Source: an uncultured Bacteroidales bacterium
GTDB taxonomy: Bacteria; Bacteroidota; Bacteroidia; Bacteroidales; Muribaculaceae
Reading direction: 5' to 3'
Length of the DNA stretch: 64,000 nucleotides
Assembly (NCBI GenBank): GCA_902792435.1
Contig: CADAZN010000001.1
Span: forward strand, 248,001 to 312,000
Position 1 is the stretch's first letter, and every line of letters begins with the position of its first letter. Below are positions 1-7,646 of the stretch, piece by piece. The position numbers were made by a program, and so were the translations under genes. The notes beneath the pieces are model-generated. The model was given only the letters and a program-made list of their open reading frames with translations, searched no databases and was not told the origin of the DNA.

Positions 1-2
1 AT

Positions 3-146
3 CTCAAGGGCGACTATGACCACAACTTGGGATATGCTGTAATTGTTGCCATTCTTGCTCTCAAGAAAGACATAAAGCAAAACAACCGCATTCGCAACAG
101 GATTCTAAAGCCTATCTCACTCTCTATCAACACACAACATGACTAA
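3..146 (+). CDS. C-terminal 47 residues of a truncated gene, possibly hemerythrin-like
   Basis: The reading frame is open from the left edge to a TAA at 144-146 and encodes a basic, helical C-terminus. The stretch RIRNRILKP resembles the RIEDRILIP-like helix that ends hemerythrin-type di-iron proteins of Bacteroides, but the usual His and Glu-Asp ligands would be Asn and Arg-Asn here. I recall that in Bacteroides such genes often precede a LuxR-type regulator like the next gene, which is the main support. The stop overlaps the start of the regulator by eight bases, so the two are probably translationally coupled. The assignment is weak because only the tail is present. Confidence 0.45.
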   Translation, partial: LKGDYDHNLGYAVIVAILALKKDIKQNNRIRNRILKPISLSINTQHD

Positions 147-675
147 CGACCGTGTTATCATATCGACATCCAACACCCTCGAGGCGATAGGGCTGAGAGA
201 TGTGCTTAATACTGTTTTCGGAATTGCCACCCACATAGCTGGCAACGATTTCTTTATCAACTTCTCTCAAGCCACCGAGCCCGGCCTGTTCTTTATCGAC
301 ATCGAAACACTGATGGCGAACCTATCGTTCTTCTTGCCCCGCAAGAACAAGACCATTGTTGTCACAATAGGTAATAAAGATGTAGAAGACATTCAAACGC
401 TAAACATAAATGCCAGCGAGAATGATATTATCAATCGACTCAATCACATTCTTGAAGTAGCAAAAAAGGACGAGAAAAGCAATGAAGCTCTCTCATCGCG
501 TGAGATTGAGGTGCTGCGCCTAATTGCATCAGGTAAAATCAACAAGGAGATAGCATTAGAACTTAACATCAGCATCAACACCGTGCTCACTCATCGCAAG
601 AACATAACTTCCAAATTAGGCATAAAAAGTGTATCAGGACTCACCTTTTATGCCATGATGAATGGAATCATTTAA
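139..675 (+). CDS. LuxR-family helix-turn-helix transcriptional regulator
   Basis: This 178-residue protein ends in a clear LuxR/GerE DNA-binding domain at residues 117-178, with the typical SSREIEVLRLIASG start and a recognition region SINTVLTHRKNI. The first 110 residues have the size and strand/helix alternation of a receiver domain but lack an obvious phospho-acceptor aspartate pocket, so it is probably an atypical, phosphorylation-independent response regulator. The start codon lies inside the upstream reading frame (eight-base overlap), which suggests co-transcription with the truncated upstream gene. Target genes cannot be inferred. Confidence 0.88.
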   Translation: MTNDRVIISTSNTLEAIGLRDVLNTVFGIATHIAGNDFFINFSQATEPGLFFIDIETLMANLSFFLPRKNKTIVVTIGNKDVEDIQTLNINASENDIINRLNHILEVAKKDEKSNEALSSREIEVLRLIASGKINKEIALELNISINTVLTHRKNITSKLGIKSVSGLTFYAMMNGII

Positions 676-737
676 AATATTATAATTTTGTAGAAATATT
701 ATTGTGTTTTTTAGTAATTAGAATAATTTATTTTGAT

Positions 738-745
738 TACCTTTG
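738..745 (+). promoter_or_regulatory. Candidate -7 box (TACCTTTG) for the dCMP deaminase operon
   Basis: TACCTTTG fits the Bacteroidota TAnnTTTG box and sits about 85 bases before the deaminase start. No good TTTG is present at the expected upstream spacing, so this rests on the -7 box alone. Confidence 0.5.
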
Positions 746-831
746 TACCTGATTTTCAAAAAAGGAACAACCACTTTTTTTAGAATCACGAACTATCGAA
801 TTATTTTTCAGCGACTTACACCACATTCATC

Positions 832-1251
832 ATGGATAAACAAGAAATATTGGATTCCAGGTATCTAAGAATGGCTCAAATATGGGCCGAAAACTCTTAT
901 TGCAAGCGCCGCCAGGTGGGAGCACTCATCGTCAAGGACAAGATGATTATTTCGGACGGTTACAACGGCACTCCTGTTGGCTTTGAGAATGTGTGTGAGG
1001 ATGATGAAAACCACACCAAGCCCTACGTGCTACATGCCGAGGCCAATGCTATCACCAAAGTGGCACAAAGCAACAACAGCAGCAACAACGCCACATTGTA
1101 CGTTACTTCCTCACCATGCATTGAGTGCGCAAAGCTCATCATACAATCAGGAATCAAAAGGGTTGTTTTCAACGAGATTTACCGTCTCACCGATGGCATC
1201 GAACTTATGCAACGAGCTGGAATTGAGTGTATACAACTTGATATCGATTAG
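832..1251 (+). CDS. Deoxycytidylate (dCMP) deaminase family protein
   Basis: A 139-residue zinc-dependent cytidine/deoxycytidylate deaminase. The HAE motif at residues 68-70 supplies one zinc ligand and the catalytic glutamate, and PCIEC at 95-99 supplies the two cysteine ligands. The family converts dCMP to dUMP, feeding thymidylate synthesis in the cytoplasm; ComEB is the homologue in Bacillus. The length is normal for a bacterial dCMP deaminase. The S41 protease gene follows 27 bases later and is likely co-transcribed. A related CMP-type substrate cannot be excluded, but the family assignment is clear. Confidence 0.92.
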   Translation: MDKQEILDSRYLRMAQIWAENSYCKRRQVGALIVKDKMIISDGYNGTPVGFENVCEDDENHTKPYVLHAEANAITKVAQSNNSSNNATLYVTSSPCIECAKLIIQSGIKRVVFNEIYRLTDGIELMQRAGIECIQLDID

Positions 1252-1278
1252 TTAATCCCTTCACTTTTTTCAAAATAA

Positions 1279-2913
1279 ATGGAGAAAAGAAAAGACTATA
1301 GTGCTTGGCTTCCCCTTGCAATTGCCGTCTCAATTATAGGTGGCATTATCATTGGTATTTTCATGGGGAGTCCTTTCTCTAACAATAATTACTCTACTCA
1401 AAGCGACAGGAAGTTAAATACCATCCTGAATCTCATCACACAAGAATATGTTGACGACAGCATAAACACCTATGACTTGATTGAGATGTCGATTCCAGCA
1501 ATTCTTGCCAATCTCGACCCACACAGCTCCTATCTCACTGCCAAGGAGCTTCAAGCTGCTCAAGAAGAGCTTGACGGTAGTTTCTCGGGAATTGGAATAT
1601 CGTTCCAACTCATGAACGACACAATTGTTGTACTCGAGGTAATACCTGGTGGACCGAGCGATAAAGCAGGCCTCATGGCAGGCGATAAAATTGTATCGGT
1701 TGAGGACAGCACATGGGTTGGCTCTCAAATCGATGCCAACAAAGTGCGTGAACGCCTGCGAGGCGCAAAAGGGACAAAAGTGAAACTCGGCATTGTTAGA
1801 GCAGGCACTCCCAATAAGCTATCATTTGTTATCACTCGAGGCGACATACCTCTCAACTCGGTTGATTCTTACTACATGCTCGACAAGACAACTGGCTATA
1901 CTAAGGTATCTCAATTTGGCCGAAACACTTATAATGAATTTGTTAACGCACTAAATTCTCTCAAGAATCAGGGAGCCAAACGATTCATGATTGACCTGCG
2001 CGGTAATGGCGGAGGATATCTTGAGATAGCAATCATCATGGTCAATGAATTCTTGCCTAAAGGCCGATTGATTGTGAAAACCAAAGGTAGATACCGCCGA
2101 GACGAGACAACAGCCTACAGCGACGGCCGTGGACAATTCCAAGACCAAGAAGTAGTGGTACTCATCGATGAATTTTCGGCAAGTGCCAGCGAAATTTTTG
2201 CCGGCGCACTACAAGATAATGACCGCGGCCTAATAGTGGGATGCCGCTCATTTGGCAAAGGTTTGGTACAAAAGCAGTTTGACCTACCCGACAAAAGCGC
2301 CATAAGGCTCACTATTGCTAAATATTACACTCCTTCGGGACGTTGCATCCAGAAGCCTTACACCAATGGCGAGAGCGCTTACCAAAAGGACCTTCTTGAC
2401 CGATACAGTAATGGCGAGCTTTACAGCAAAGACAGCATAAAGATCGACAAGTCAAAAATTTTTGAAACAACTACTGGCCGCAAAGTGTATGGCGGTGGCG
2501 GTATCATACCCGATTTATTCGTCCCACGCGACACCACAGGTTTCACACCATATTATACCGCTGTTTTTGCCTCTGGACTCATTCAAGAATATTGCTTGAA
2601 ATATGTTACTGAACATCGCACTGAACTAAGCAAGATGAGTGATTACAAGCAACTACTTGACAAACTGCCATCAGACGACGACATTATCAACGATTTCGTC
2701 AAGTATGCAGCCAACAAGAACATTCCTGCGCAATGGTCCTACATTCACCAGTCTCAAAACAATCTCGTGAGTGTAATCAAGGCTCTTATAGCTCGTGACA
2801 TCTTTGGACAAAGTGTATACTACCCAATTATAAACCGCAAAGACAACACAATAGAAACTGCGCTCAAAGCCCTAAACAAGCACAAAGCAGCATTTCCAAT
2901 TACGAGCTATTGA
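1279..2913 (+). CDS. S41 family C-terminal processing peptidase (CtpA/Prc type)
   Basis: A 544-residue protease with one N-terminal membrane segment (about residues 11-30), which puts the rest in the periplasm. A PDZ domain covers about residues 95-175, and the S41 catalytic core follows. The motif FSASASEIFAGAL contains the probable nucleophile Ser302, and FGKGLVQ contains the general-base Lys327, with the 25-residue spacing seen in Prc-type proteases. These enzymes cleave near the C-terminus of periplasmic or envelope proteins. A C-terminal region of about 130 residues follows the core. Second gene of a two-gene unit after the dCMP deaminase. Confidence 0.93.
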   Translation: MEKRKDYSAWLPLAIAVSIIGGIIIGIFMGSPFSNNNYSTQSDRKLNTILNLITQEYVDDSINTYDLIEMSIPAILANLDPHSSYLTAKELQAAQEELDGSFSGIGISFQLMNDTIVVLEVIPGGPSDKAGLMAGDKIVSVEDSTWVGSQIDANKVRERLRGAKGTKVKLGIVRAGTPNKLSFVITRGDIPLNSVDSYYMLDKTTGYTKVSQFGRNTYNEFVNALNSLKNQGAKRFMIDLRGNGGGYLEIAIIMVNEFLPKGRLIVKTKGRYRRDETTAYSDGRGQFQDQEVVVLIDEFSASASEIFAGALQDNDRGLIVGCRSFGKGLVQKQFDLPDKSAIRLTIAKYYTPSGRCIQKPYTNGESAYQKDLLDRYSNGELYSKDSIKIDKSKIFETTTGRKVYGGGGIIPDLFVPRDTTGFTPYYTAVFASGLIQEYCLKYVTEHRTELSKMSDYKQLLDKLPSDDDIINDFVKYAANKNIPAQWSYIHQSQNNLVSVIKALIARDIFGQSVYYPIINRKDNTIETALKALNKHKAAFPITSY

Positions 2914-2996
2914 TGAAACGCATAGTGCCAATGGCTATGATTTTCATCCTTGAATATTAAAACTATATAAATTAATTAATACTTATCACATACTTT

Positions 2997-3027
2997 TTTG
3001 TGGTTTGCAAAAATTGTTGTACCTTTG
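2997..3027 (+). promoter_or_regulatory. Promoter of thrS-infC-rpmI-rplT
   Basis: TTTG at 2997-3000, exactly 19 bases, then TACCTTTG at 3020-3027: a full match to the Bacteroidota housekeeping promoter consensus. The inferred start lies near 3034, leaving an untranslated leader of about 58 bases. Confidence 0.8.
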
Positions 3028-3091
3028 CAGCTTGAAATTTGAACGTGCTTTTGTATGGCACAAGTAATAATCGACAAAATATCAATTTTTT

Positions 3092-5026
3092 ATGATCAAC
3101 ATTAAATTTCCTGACGGAAGTGTAAGACAGTATGAAAGTGGAGTAACTCCACTTCAAGTTGCTGAGAGCATTAGCTCAGGCTTGGCTCGCCAAGTGCTGG
3201 CCGCAAGCATCAATGACATGGAATGGGACATTTCTCGCCCGATTTGTAGCGACGGTGAGATAAAGCTCTTCAAATGGGAAGACCCCGAAGGCAAACACGC
3301 CTTCTGGCACACTTCGGCACACCTTCTCGCCGAGGCATTGCAAGAGCTGTACCCTGGTGTTCAGTTTGGTATAGGCCCAGCTATCGAGAACGGTTTCTAT
3401 TATGACATAGATCCCGGAGATAACGAGATTACCCAAGCCGATTTCCCCAAGATTGAGAAAAAGATGGCCGAACTCGTTGCCAAGAAAGAGGCGGTTGTAA
3501 GAGCCGACATATCAAAGGCCGACGCCCTTAAGTTTTTTGGTGACACTGGTCAAACCTATAAAATTGAGTTAATCAACGACTTGCAGGACGGAACCATCAG
3601 CACCTACACACAAGGCGCCTTTACCGACTTGTGTCGTGGTCCCCATATTCCAACCACAGCACCCATCAAGGCAATAAAAGTGTTGTCGCTTGCCGGAGCC
3701 TACTGGCGTGGCGACGAGAGCCGCAAGCAGATGCTTCGCGTGTATGCTATCTCATTCCCCAAGAAGTCGATGCTCGACGAGTATCTAGTTCTTCTCGAGG
3801 AGGCTAAGAAACGCGACCACCGCAAGATAGGTAAGGAGATGGAGCTGTTTGCCTTCTCTCAGCGCGTAGGTCAAGGTTTACCATTGTGGTTACCCAAGGG
3901 TGCTGCTCTGCGCAACCGCCTTCAGGATTATCTTGCCAAGATACAGAAGAAGTACGGCTACGAGCAGGTTATCACTCCACACATTGGCAACAAGAACTTG
4001 TATGTTACCAGCGGCCACTACGCAAAATACGGCAAGGACTCGTTCCAGCCCATTCACACTCCCGAAGAGGGCGAAGAGTACATGCTCAAACCAATGAACT
4101 GCCCTCACCATTGTGAAATTTACCGCACATTGCCACGCAGTTACAGGGATCTTCCTTTGCGATTTGCTGAGTTTGGTACTGTATACCGTTATGAGCAGAG
4201 TGGAGAGCTTCACGGCTTGACCCGCGTGCGCTCGTTCACACAGGATGACGCCCACTTGTTCTGTACACCCGAGCAACTCAAGCAAGAGTTTCTAAGCGTT
4301 ATGGATATCATCAACCACATCCTTGGTGTGTTTGGTTTTGAATATGAGGCGCAAATCTCGCTGCGTGACCCCAAGAACAAACAGAAATATGTGGGTAGTG
4401 ACGAGAATTGGGAGCGTGCTGAGCGTGCCATCGTTGAAGCTTGCGAGGAAAAAGGTCTTCCCGCAAAGCAAGTAGAAGGCGAGGCAGCATTTTATGGTCC
4501 TAAACTCGACTTCATGGTCAAAGATGCACTAGGACGTCGCTGGCAATTGGGAACTATCCAGGTTGACTATAACCTACCCGAGCGCTTCGAGCTTGAGTAC
4601 ACTGGTAGCGACAACGCAAAACACCGTCCTATCATGATCCATCGCGCGCCATTTGGCTCACTTGAGCGTTTCGTGGCCGTGCTGCTAGAGCACACTGCTG
4701 GCAAGTTGCCATTATGGCTTGCTCCCGAGCAAGTTGTTGTGCTCCCCATCAGCGAAAAATTCAACGACTATGCCGAGCATGTTGCCAAAGTCCTCAACGA
4801 TGCCGACGTGCGTACCATCATCGACAACCGCAACGAGAAAATTGGCAAGAAGATTCGTGACAATGAGCTCAAACGCATACCATATTTGGTAATAGTTGGT
4901 GAAAAAGAAGCTGCAAATGAAGAAGTTTCGGTAAGAAAACAGGGTGGAATTGATAAAGGTTCCAAAAAAATTACTACCTTTGCAGCCGAAATCACTCAAG
5001 AAGTGAACGAAATGATAAACTTATAA
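3092..5026 (+). CDS. thrS: Threonyl-tRNA synthetase
   Basis: A full-length 644-residue class II synthetase that charges tRNA-Thr. An N-terminal TGS domain (about 1-61) is followed by the editing domain with HTSAH (His73, His77) and CRGPH (Cys181, His185), which hydrolyses Ser-tRNA-Thr. The catalytic core carries the zinc ligand Cys337 in MNCPHH, motif 2 near [15 protein letters not shown], and motif 3 in [11 protein letters not shown]. The anticodon-binding domain occupies the last 100 residues. It is the first gene of the thrS-infC-rpmI-rplT translation operon; infC begins nine bases after its stop. Confidence 0.98.
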   Translation: MINIKFPDGSVRQYESGVTPLQVAESISSGLARQVLAASINDMEWDISRPICSDGEIKLFKWEDPEGKHAFWHTSAHLLAEALQELYPGVQFGIGPAIENGFYYDIDPGDNEITQADFPKIEKKMAELVAKKEAVVRADISKADALKFFGDTGQTYKIELINDLQDGTISTYTQGAFTDLCRGPHIPTTAPIKAIKVLSLAGAYWRGDESRKQMLRVYAISFPKKSMLDEYLVLLEEAKKRDHRKIGKEMELFAFSQRVGQGLPLWLPKGAALRNRLQDYLAKIQKKYGYEQVITPHIGNKNLYVTSGHYAKYGKDSFQPIHTPEEGEEYMLKPMNCPHHCEIYRTLPRSYRDLPLRFAEFGTVYRYEQSGELHGLTRVRSFTQDDAHLFCTPEQLKQEFLSVMDIINHILGVFGFEYEAQISLRDPKNKQKYVGSDENWERAERAIVEACEEKGLPAKQVEGEAAFYGPKLDFMVKDALGRRWQLGTIQVDYNLPERFELEYTGSDNAKHRPIMIHRAPFGSLERFVAVLLEHTAGKLPLWLAPEQVVVLPISEKFNDYAEHVAKVLNDADVRTIIDNRNEKIGKKIRDNELKRIPYLVIVGEKEAANEEVSVRKQGGIDKGSKKITTFAAEITQEVNEMINL

Positions 5027-5035
5027 TATTACTGA

Positions 5036-5698
5036 ATGCAGAAAAAACCCTATTGGAGTGGCCCTAAAAAGCCAATGAGCGGTGGCCCAAAAGGCAAGAA
5101 AAACCGCAACCAGCGTGGTGGCAAAGCACAGAAGGAAGAACTTGCCATCAATGACGAAATCCGCGCTCCCGAAGTGCGACTTGTGGGTGACAATGTAGAA
5201 GAGGGTATTTATCCAATTCTCAAAGCACTCGAGATTGCCGAGGAACAGGAACTCGACCTCATCGAGATTGCACCTATGGCACAACCACCAGTGTGCAAGA
5301 TCATGGACTATCAGAAGTACCAGTTCCAGCAGCGCAAGAAACTCAAGGAGCAAAAGGCTAAGGCTACCAAGATTGTTGTCAAGGAAATTAGGTTTGGACC
5401 ACAAACCGACGAGCACGACTACAACTTCAAGCTCAAGCATGCCATCGGATTCTTGAAAGAGGGTGCCAAGGTTAAGAGCTACGTATTCTTCAAGGGACGT
5501 TCTATTCTGTTCAAGGAACAAGGCGAGGTGCTACTACTCAGGTTTGCCAACGACCTCGAGGACTATGCAAAAGTAGACCAGATGCCAGTGCTTGAAGGCA
5601 AGCGCATGACAATCATGCTATCGCCCAAGAAGCAGACCACCAAGAAGAAAGAGGCTCCAAACGAAGAAAAGCCTCAGGAGGAGAACGCCGCTGAGTGA
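5036..5698 (+). CDS. infC: Translation initiation factor IF-3
   Basis: IF-3 binds the 30S subunit and polices start-codon choice. The conserved core begins at about residue 38 ([16 protein letters not shown]) and includes [11 protein letters not shown] and the C-domain [21 protein letters not shown]. At 220 residues it is longer than the usual 170-180: a basic, glycine-rich extension of about 35 residues precedes the core, and a charged tail of about 20 follows it. The ATG at 5036 is nine bases after thrS; I kept it because the frame is open and dense in coding-like codons, but a later start near the core is possible. Confidence 0.95.
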   Translation: MQKKPYWSGPKKPMSGGPKGKKNRNQRGGKAQKEELAINDEIRAPEVRLVGDNVEEGIYPILKALEIAEEQELDLIEIAPMAQPPVCKIMDYQKYQFQQRKKLKEQKAKATKIVVKEIRFGPQTDEHDYNFKLKHAIGFLKEGAKVKSYVFFKGRSILFKEQGEVLLLRFANDLEDYAKVDQMPVLEGKRMTIMLSPKKQTTKKKEAPNEEKPQEENAAE

Positions 5699-5707
5699 TT
5701 TCTGCAA

Positions 5708-5790
5708 GAGTTATCAACTCGTTCATTGCGCCCTAAGGCGCACCACAACCGAAAAAACGGGGCATTAGGCTTGGTAAGTGCCTGGTCCCC
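5708..5790 (+). promoter_or_regulatory. Candidate r-protein leader of three hairpins before rpmI
   Basis: Three hairpins follow the infC stop: GAGTT/AACTC (5708-5720), GCGCC/GGCGC with a CTAA loop (5728-5741), and a longer one at 5759-5790 pairing GGGG with CCCC and AGGC with GCCT. The last is followed by a T-rich tract (5799-5811), so it could act as an attenuator or as a processing site. In other phyla L20 represses rpmI-rplT through an RNA leader in this operon; that this is the equivalent here is inference. Confidence 0.6.
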
Positions 5791-5826
5791 ATGATTAATA
5801 ATTATTTTTTTAAAACTATTTCAAAA

Positions 5827-6024
5827 ATGCCAAAAGTTAAGACTAATTCCGGTGCCAAAAAAAGGTTCACCTTTACCGGAACAGGGAAGATTAAAAGAAA
5901 GCATGCTTACAAGAGTCACATCTTGACAAAGAAGACTAAGAAGCAGAAGAGAAACCTCACCAAGGTGAGCATCGTTGACAAAGCTAACCTCAACTCTATT
6001 CGCGAGTTGCTCGTTAAGAAATAA
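5827..6024 (+). CDS. rpmI: 50S ribosomal protein L35
   Basis: A 65-residue basic protein beginning [14 protein letters not shown], the canonical L35 start. An in-frame ATG at 5791 would add 12 residues not found in the family and lies directly at the foot of the leader hairpin, so 5827 is preferred. The [20 protein letters not shown] core is typical. L35 is a component of the large subunit, encoded as usual between infC and rplT. Confidence 0.96.
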   Translation: MPKVKTNSGAKKRFTFTGTGKIKRKHAYKSHILTKKTKKQKRNLTKVSIVDKANLNSIRELLVKK

Positions 6025-6158
6025 TTCAACGCAACACTGCAGTACAAGTTTCTAAACACTTTTAATCTAAAAGAGAATTTTATCATTTTTATTAACCGAA
6101 TGTTTAGCACAAAAGAGTAGCAAAAGCTGCCGCTAACGTTCACAATTCATTTAAAAAA

Positions 6159-6512
6159 ATGCCAAGATCAGTAAATCACGTTGCTTCAAGAGCAAAACGT
6201 AAAAAGATTCTTAAACTTACAAGAGGTTATTTCGGCGCACGCAAGAACGTTTGGACCGTTGCCAAGAACACTTGGGAAAAAGGTTTGACCTATGCTTATC
6301 GTGATCGCAAGAACAAGAAACGCAACTTCCGCGCATTGTGGATTCAGCGTATCAACGCTGCTGCACGCCTGGAGGACCTTTCTTACTCTAAGTTGATGGG
6401 CTTGATTCACAAGGCAGGTATCGAGATTAACCGCAAGGTTCTCGCCGACCTGGCAATGAACAACCCAGAGGCTTTCAAGGCTATCGTCGAGAAGGCCAAG
6501 AACGCTCAGTAA
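6159..6512 (+). CDS. rplT: 50S ribosomal protein L20
   Basis: A 117-residue protein with the normal L20 length and start ([19 protein letters not shown]), followed by [17 protein letters not shown]20 binds 23S rRNA early in large-subunit assembly and is an autoregulator of this operon in several bacteria. The 134-base gap after rpmI has no strong terminator. A terminator follows the stop at about 6560, and an independently transcribed RNA begins at about 6665. Confidence 0.97.
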   Translation: MPRSVNHVASRAKRKKILKLTRGYFGARKNVWTVAKNTWEKGLTYAYRDRKNKKRNFRALWIQRINAAARLEDLSYSKLMGLIHKAGIEINRKVLADLAMNNPEAFKAIVEKAKNAQ

Positions 6513-6559
6513 TCAAGAGATTATCGTAACGAGCAACAACCGCGAGTAAACTTACCTCA

Positions 6560-6608
6560 AAAAAAGATGGACTTCCTCTCCCACACGAGATGAAGTTCAT
6601 TTTTTTTC
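6560..6608 (+). terminator. Terminator of the thrS-rplT operon
   Basis: TGGACTTC (6568-6575) pairs with GAAGTTCA (6592-6599) through one G-U pair; flanking A and T runs extend the stem, and a run of T follows. Confidence 0.75.
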
Positions 6609-6628
6609 TAAAAAAAGTAGGATAAAAT

Positions 6629-6659
6629 TTTGAGAATTCCCCTATTGTTGCTAAATTTG
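6629..6659 (+). promoter_or_regulatory. Promoter of the structured RNA downstream of rplT
   Basis: TTTG at 6629-6632, 19 bases, TAAATTTG at 6652-6659: a full consensus promoter reading into a stretch with no protein-coding frame. Confidence 0.82.
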
Positions 6660-6664
6660 CAATC

Positions 6665-6870
6665 ACAGGAGATCATTGAAACTTTGCCACATCAAAGCTG
6701 ATTGGGATACTCTTCAAATTTTTATGAAATGCCGAGAAAAGTATTCTTGTCAATGGCGGGCCTCAACCACTTAGTGGTGTCTTCGCGACCAGAGGATTAC
6801 AAAGACTTGGATACCCTCAAACCCTGTATTTATCGGAGTTTCATCACATCCCTTTGATGTGGCTTTATAT
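6665..6870 (+). ncRNA. Bacteroidales-1 type RNA, 6S RNA-like candidate
   Basis: About 200 nt with its own consensus promoter and a strong terminator but no reading frame. The ends close through a perfect 12-bp helix, GCCACATCAAAG (6686-6697) with CTTTGATGTGGC (6852-6863). Inside, ATGAAA..CCGA pairs with TCGG..TTTCAT, then GTATT/GATAC, GTC/GAC and CCTC/GAGG extend a rod with interruptions, topped by a CCAC-TTA-GTGG hairpin. From memory, the published Bacteroidales-1 motif has this combination: a Bacteroidota promoter, a terminator, and a position downstream of the L20 gene. The rod shape is compatible with 6S RNA, which binds RNA polymerase; that functional link is inference. Confidence 0.82.
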
Positions 6871-6873
6871 ATA

Positions 6874-6930
6874 AAGAGGATGCTTTATTGGCAGCATATT
6901 ACTGCTAAATAAGCATCCTCTTATTTTTTA
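6874..6930 (+). terminator. Terminator of the structured RNA; also serves the convergent gene
   Basis: AAGAGGATGCTT (6874-6885) pairs perfectly with AAGCATCCTCTT (6911-6922), with a small inner GCAG/CTGC stem and a following T run on the plus strand. It lies between convergent units and may act both ways. Confidence 0.85.
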
Positions 6931-6944
6931 TTATGGATAGATTA

Positions 6945-7646
6945 TTATTTGACGCGTATATTATATCCCAGTGTTACCATTATCGACATTGAAGAAGAAC
7001 CCTGGAAAGGATCGCTCTTGTGGTTACGGAAGATGTCGTTTAAGCCATAGTAGAAGCGTCCCTCAAGGTTAATGGCATGCTTGGGTGCGACATTCACCTC
7101 TAGGCCAAGAGATGCCGAAATACCATAATCAAACTTACTGTGAACAGGTAATGAAAACTGATCTGTTGGGTGAAAGTGAGTGGCAAAGTCCTCATTTTCA
7201 AGAGCGTTCTCATAATCAAAATTAGCACTTGTCTTCTCGCCTATCATCACTCCTATCTCAGGGCCAGCATTAAAGAAGAAACGAACTTTATCGCTGCCAA
7301 AGTAGATGTGTGTGAGCAATGGCAGCTGAAGATAAGATAACTGTCGCTTGAAACTATAAAAGTCTAGAGGTTCGAAATCCTCGTTCCAACCCCTTTGCTC
7401 AAAGTTCAGCTCAGCAATGAGTCCAAAGTGTTTCTCATTGATGTAACGCACCGATGCACCTAACATCATGCCACCAATCATCTTTTGAGGAACCGACGAC
7501 TGGAAATTTACCTTCGACAACGTCATACCGCCTTTAGCACCCACACTCACATTGTGATTGCTAAATAAGTCGGCAGCTACAACCGGTGTGGCTGTAGCTG
7601 TCGCTATAACAATAGCAGTAATAAATATTGCTAATTTCTTAATCAT
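6945..7646 (-). CDS. Outer membrane beta-barrel protein, PorT-like fold
   Basis: A 233-residue protein with a signal peptide (cleavage near residue 25, after VVAA), then alternating amphipathic strands ending in the aromatic/charged pattern of small eight-stranded barrels (VTLGYNIRVK). It starts GAKGGMTLSKVNF, a common opening for the Bacteroidota porin family often annotated PorT. Function beyond being an outer-membrane protein is unknown; a role in type IX secretion should not be assumed. Its start overlaps the end of the upstream LysM gene by eight bases, so the two are co-translated. Confidence 0.82.
   Translation of the reverse strand: MIKKLAIFITAIVIATATATPVVAADLFSNHNVSVGAKGGMTLSKVNFQSSVPQKMIGGMMLGASVRYINEKHFGLIAELNFEQRGWNEDFEPLDFYSFKRQLSYLQLPLLTHIYFGSDKVRFFFNAGPEIGVMIGEKTSANFDYENALENEDFATHFHPTDQFSLPVHSKFDYGISASLGLEVNVAPKHAINLEGRFYYGLNDIFRNHKSDPFQGSSSMSIMVTLGYNIRVK

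Noticed and set aside
7369-7380. GGTTCGAAATCC, resembling a tRNA T-loop
   Set aside because: It lies within the beta-barrel coding frame and has no acceptor stem or D-arm partner around it. I found no tRNA in the window.
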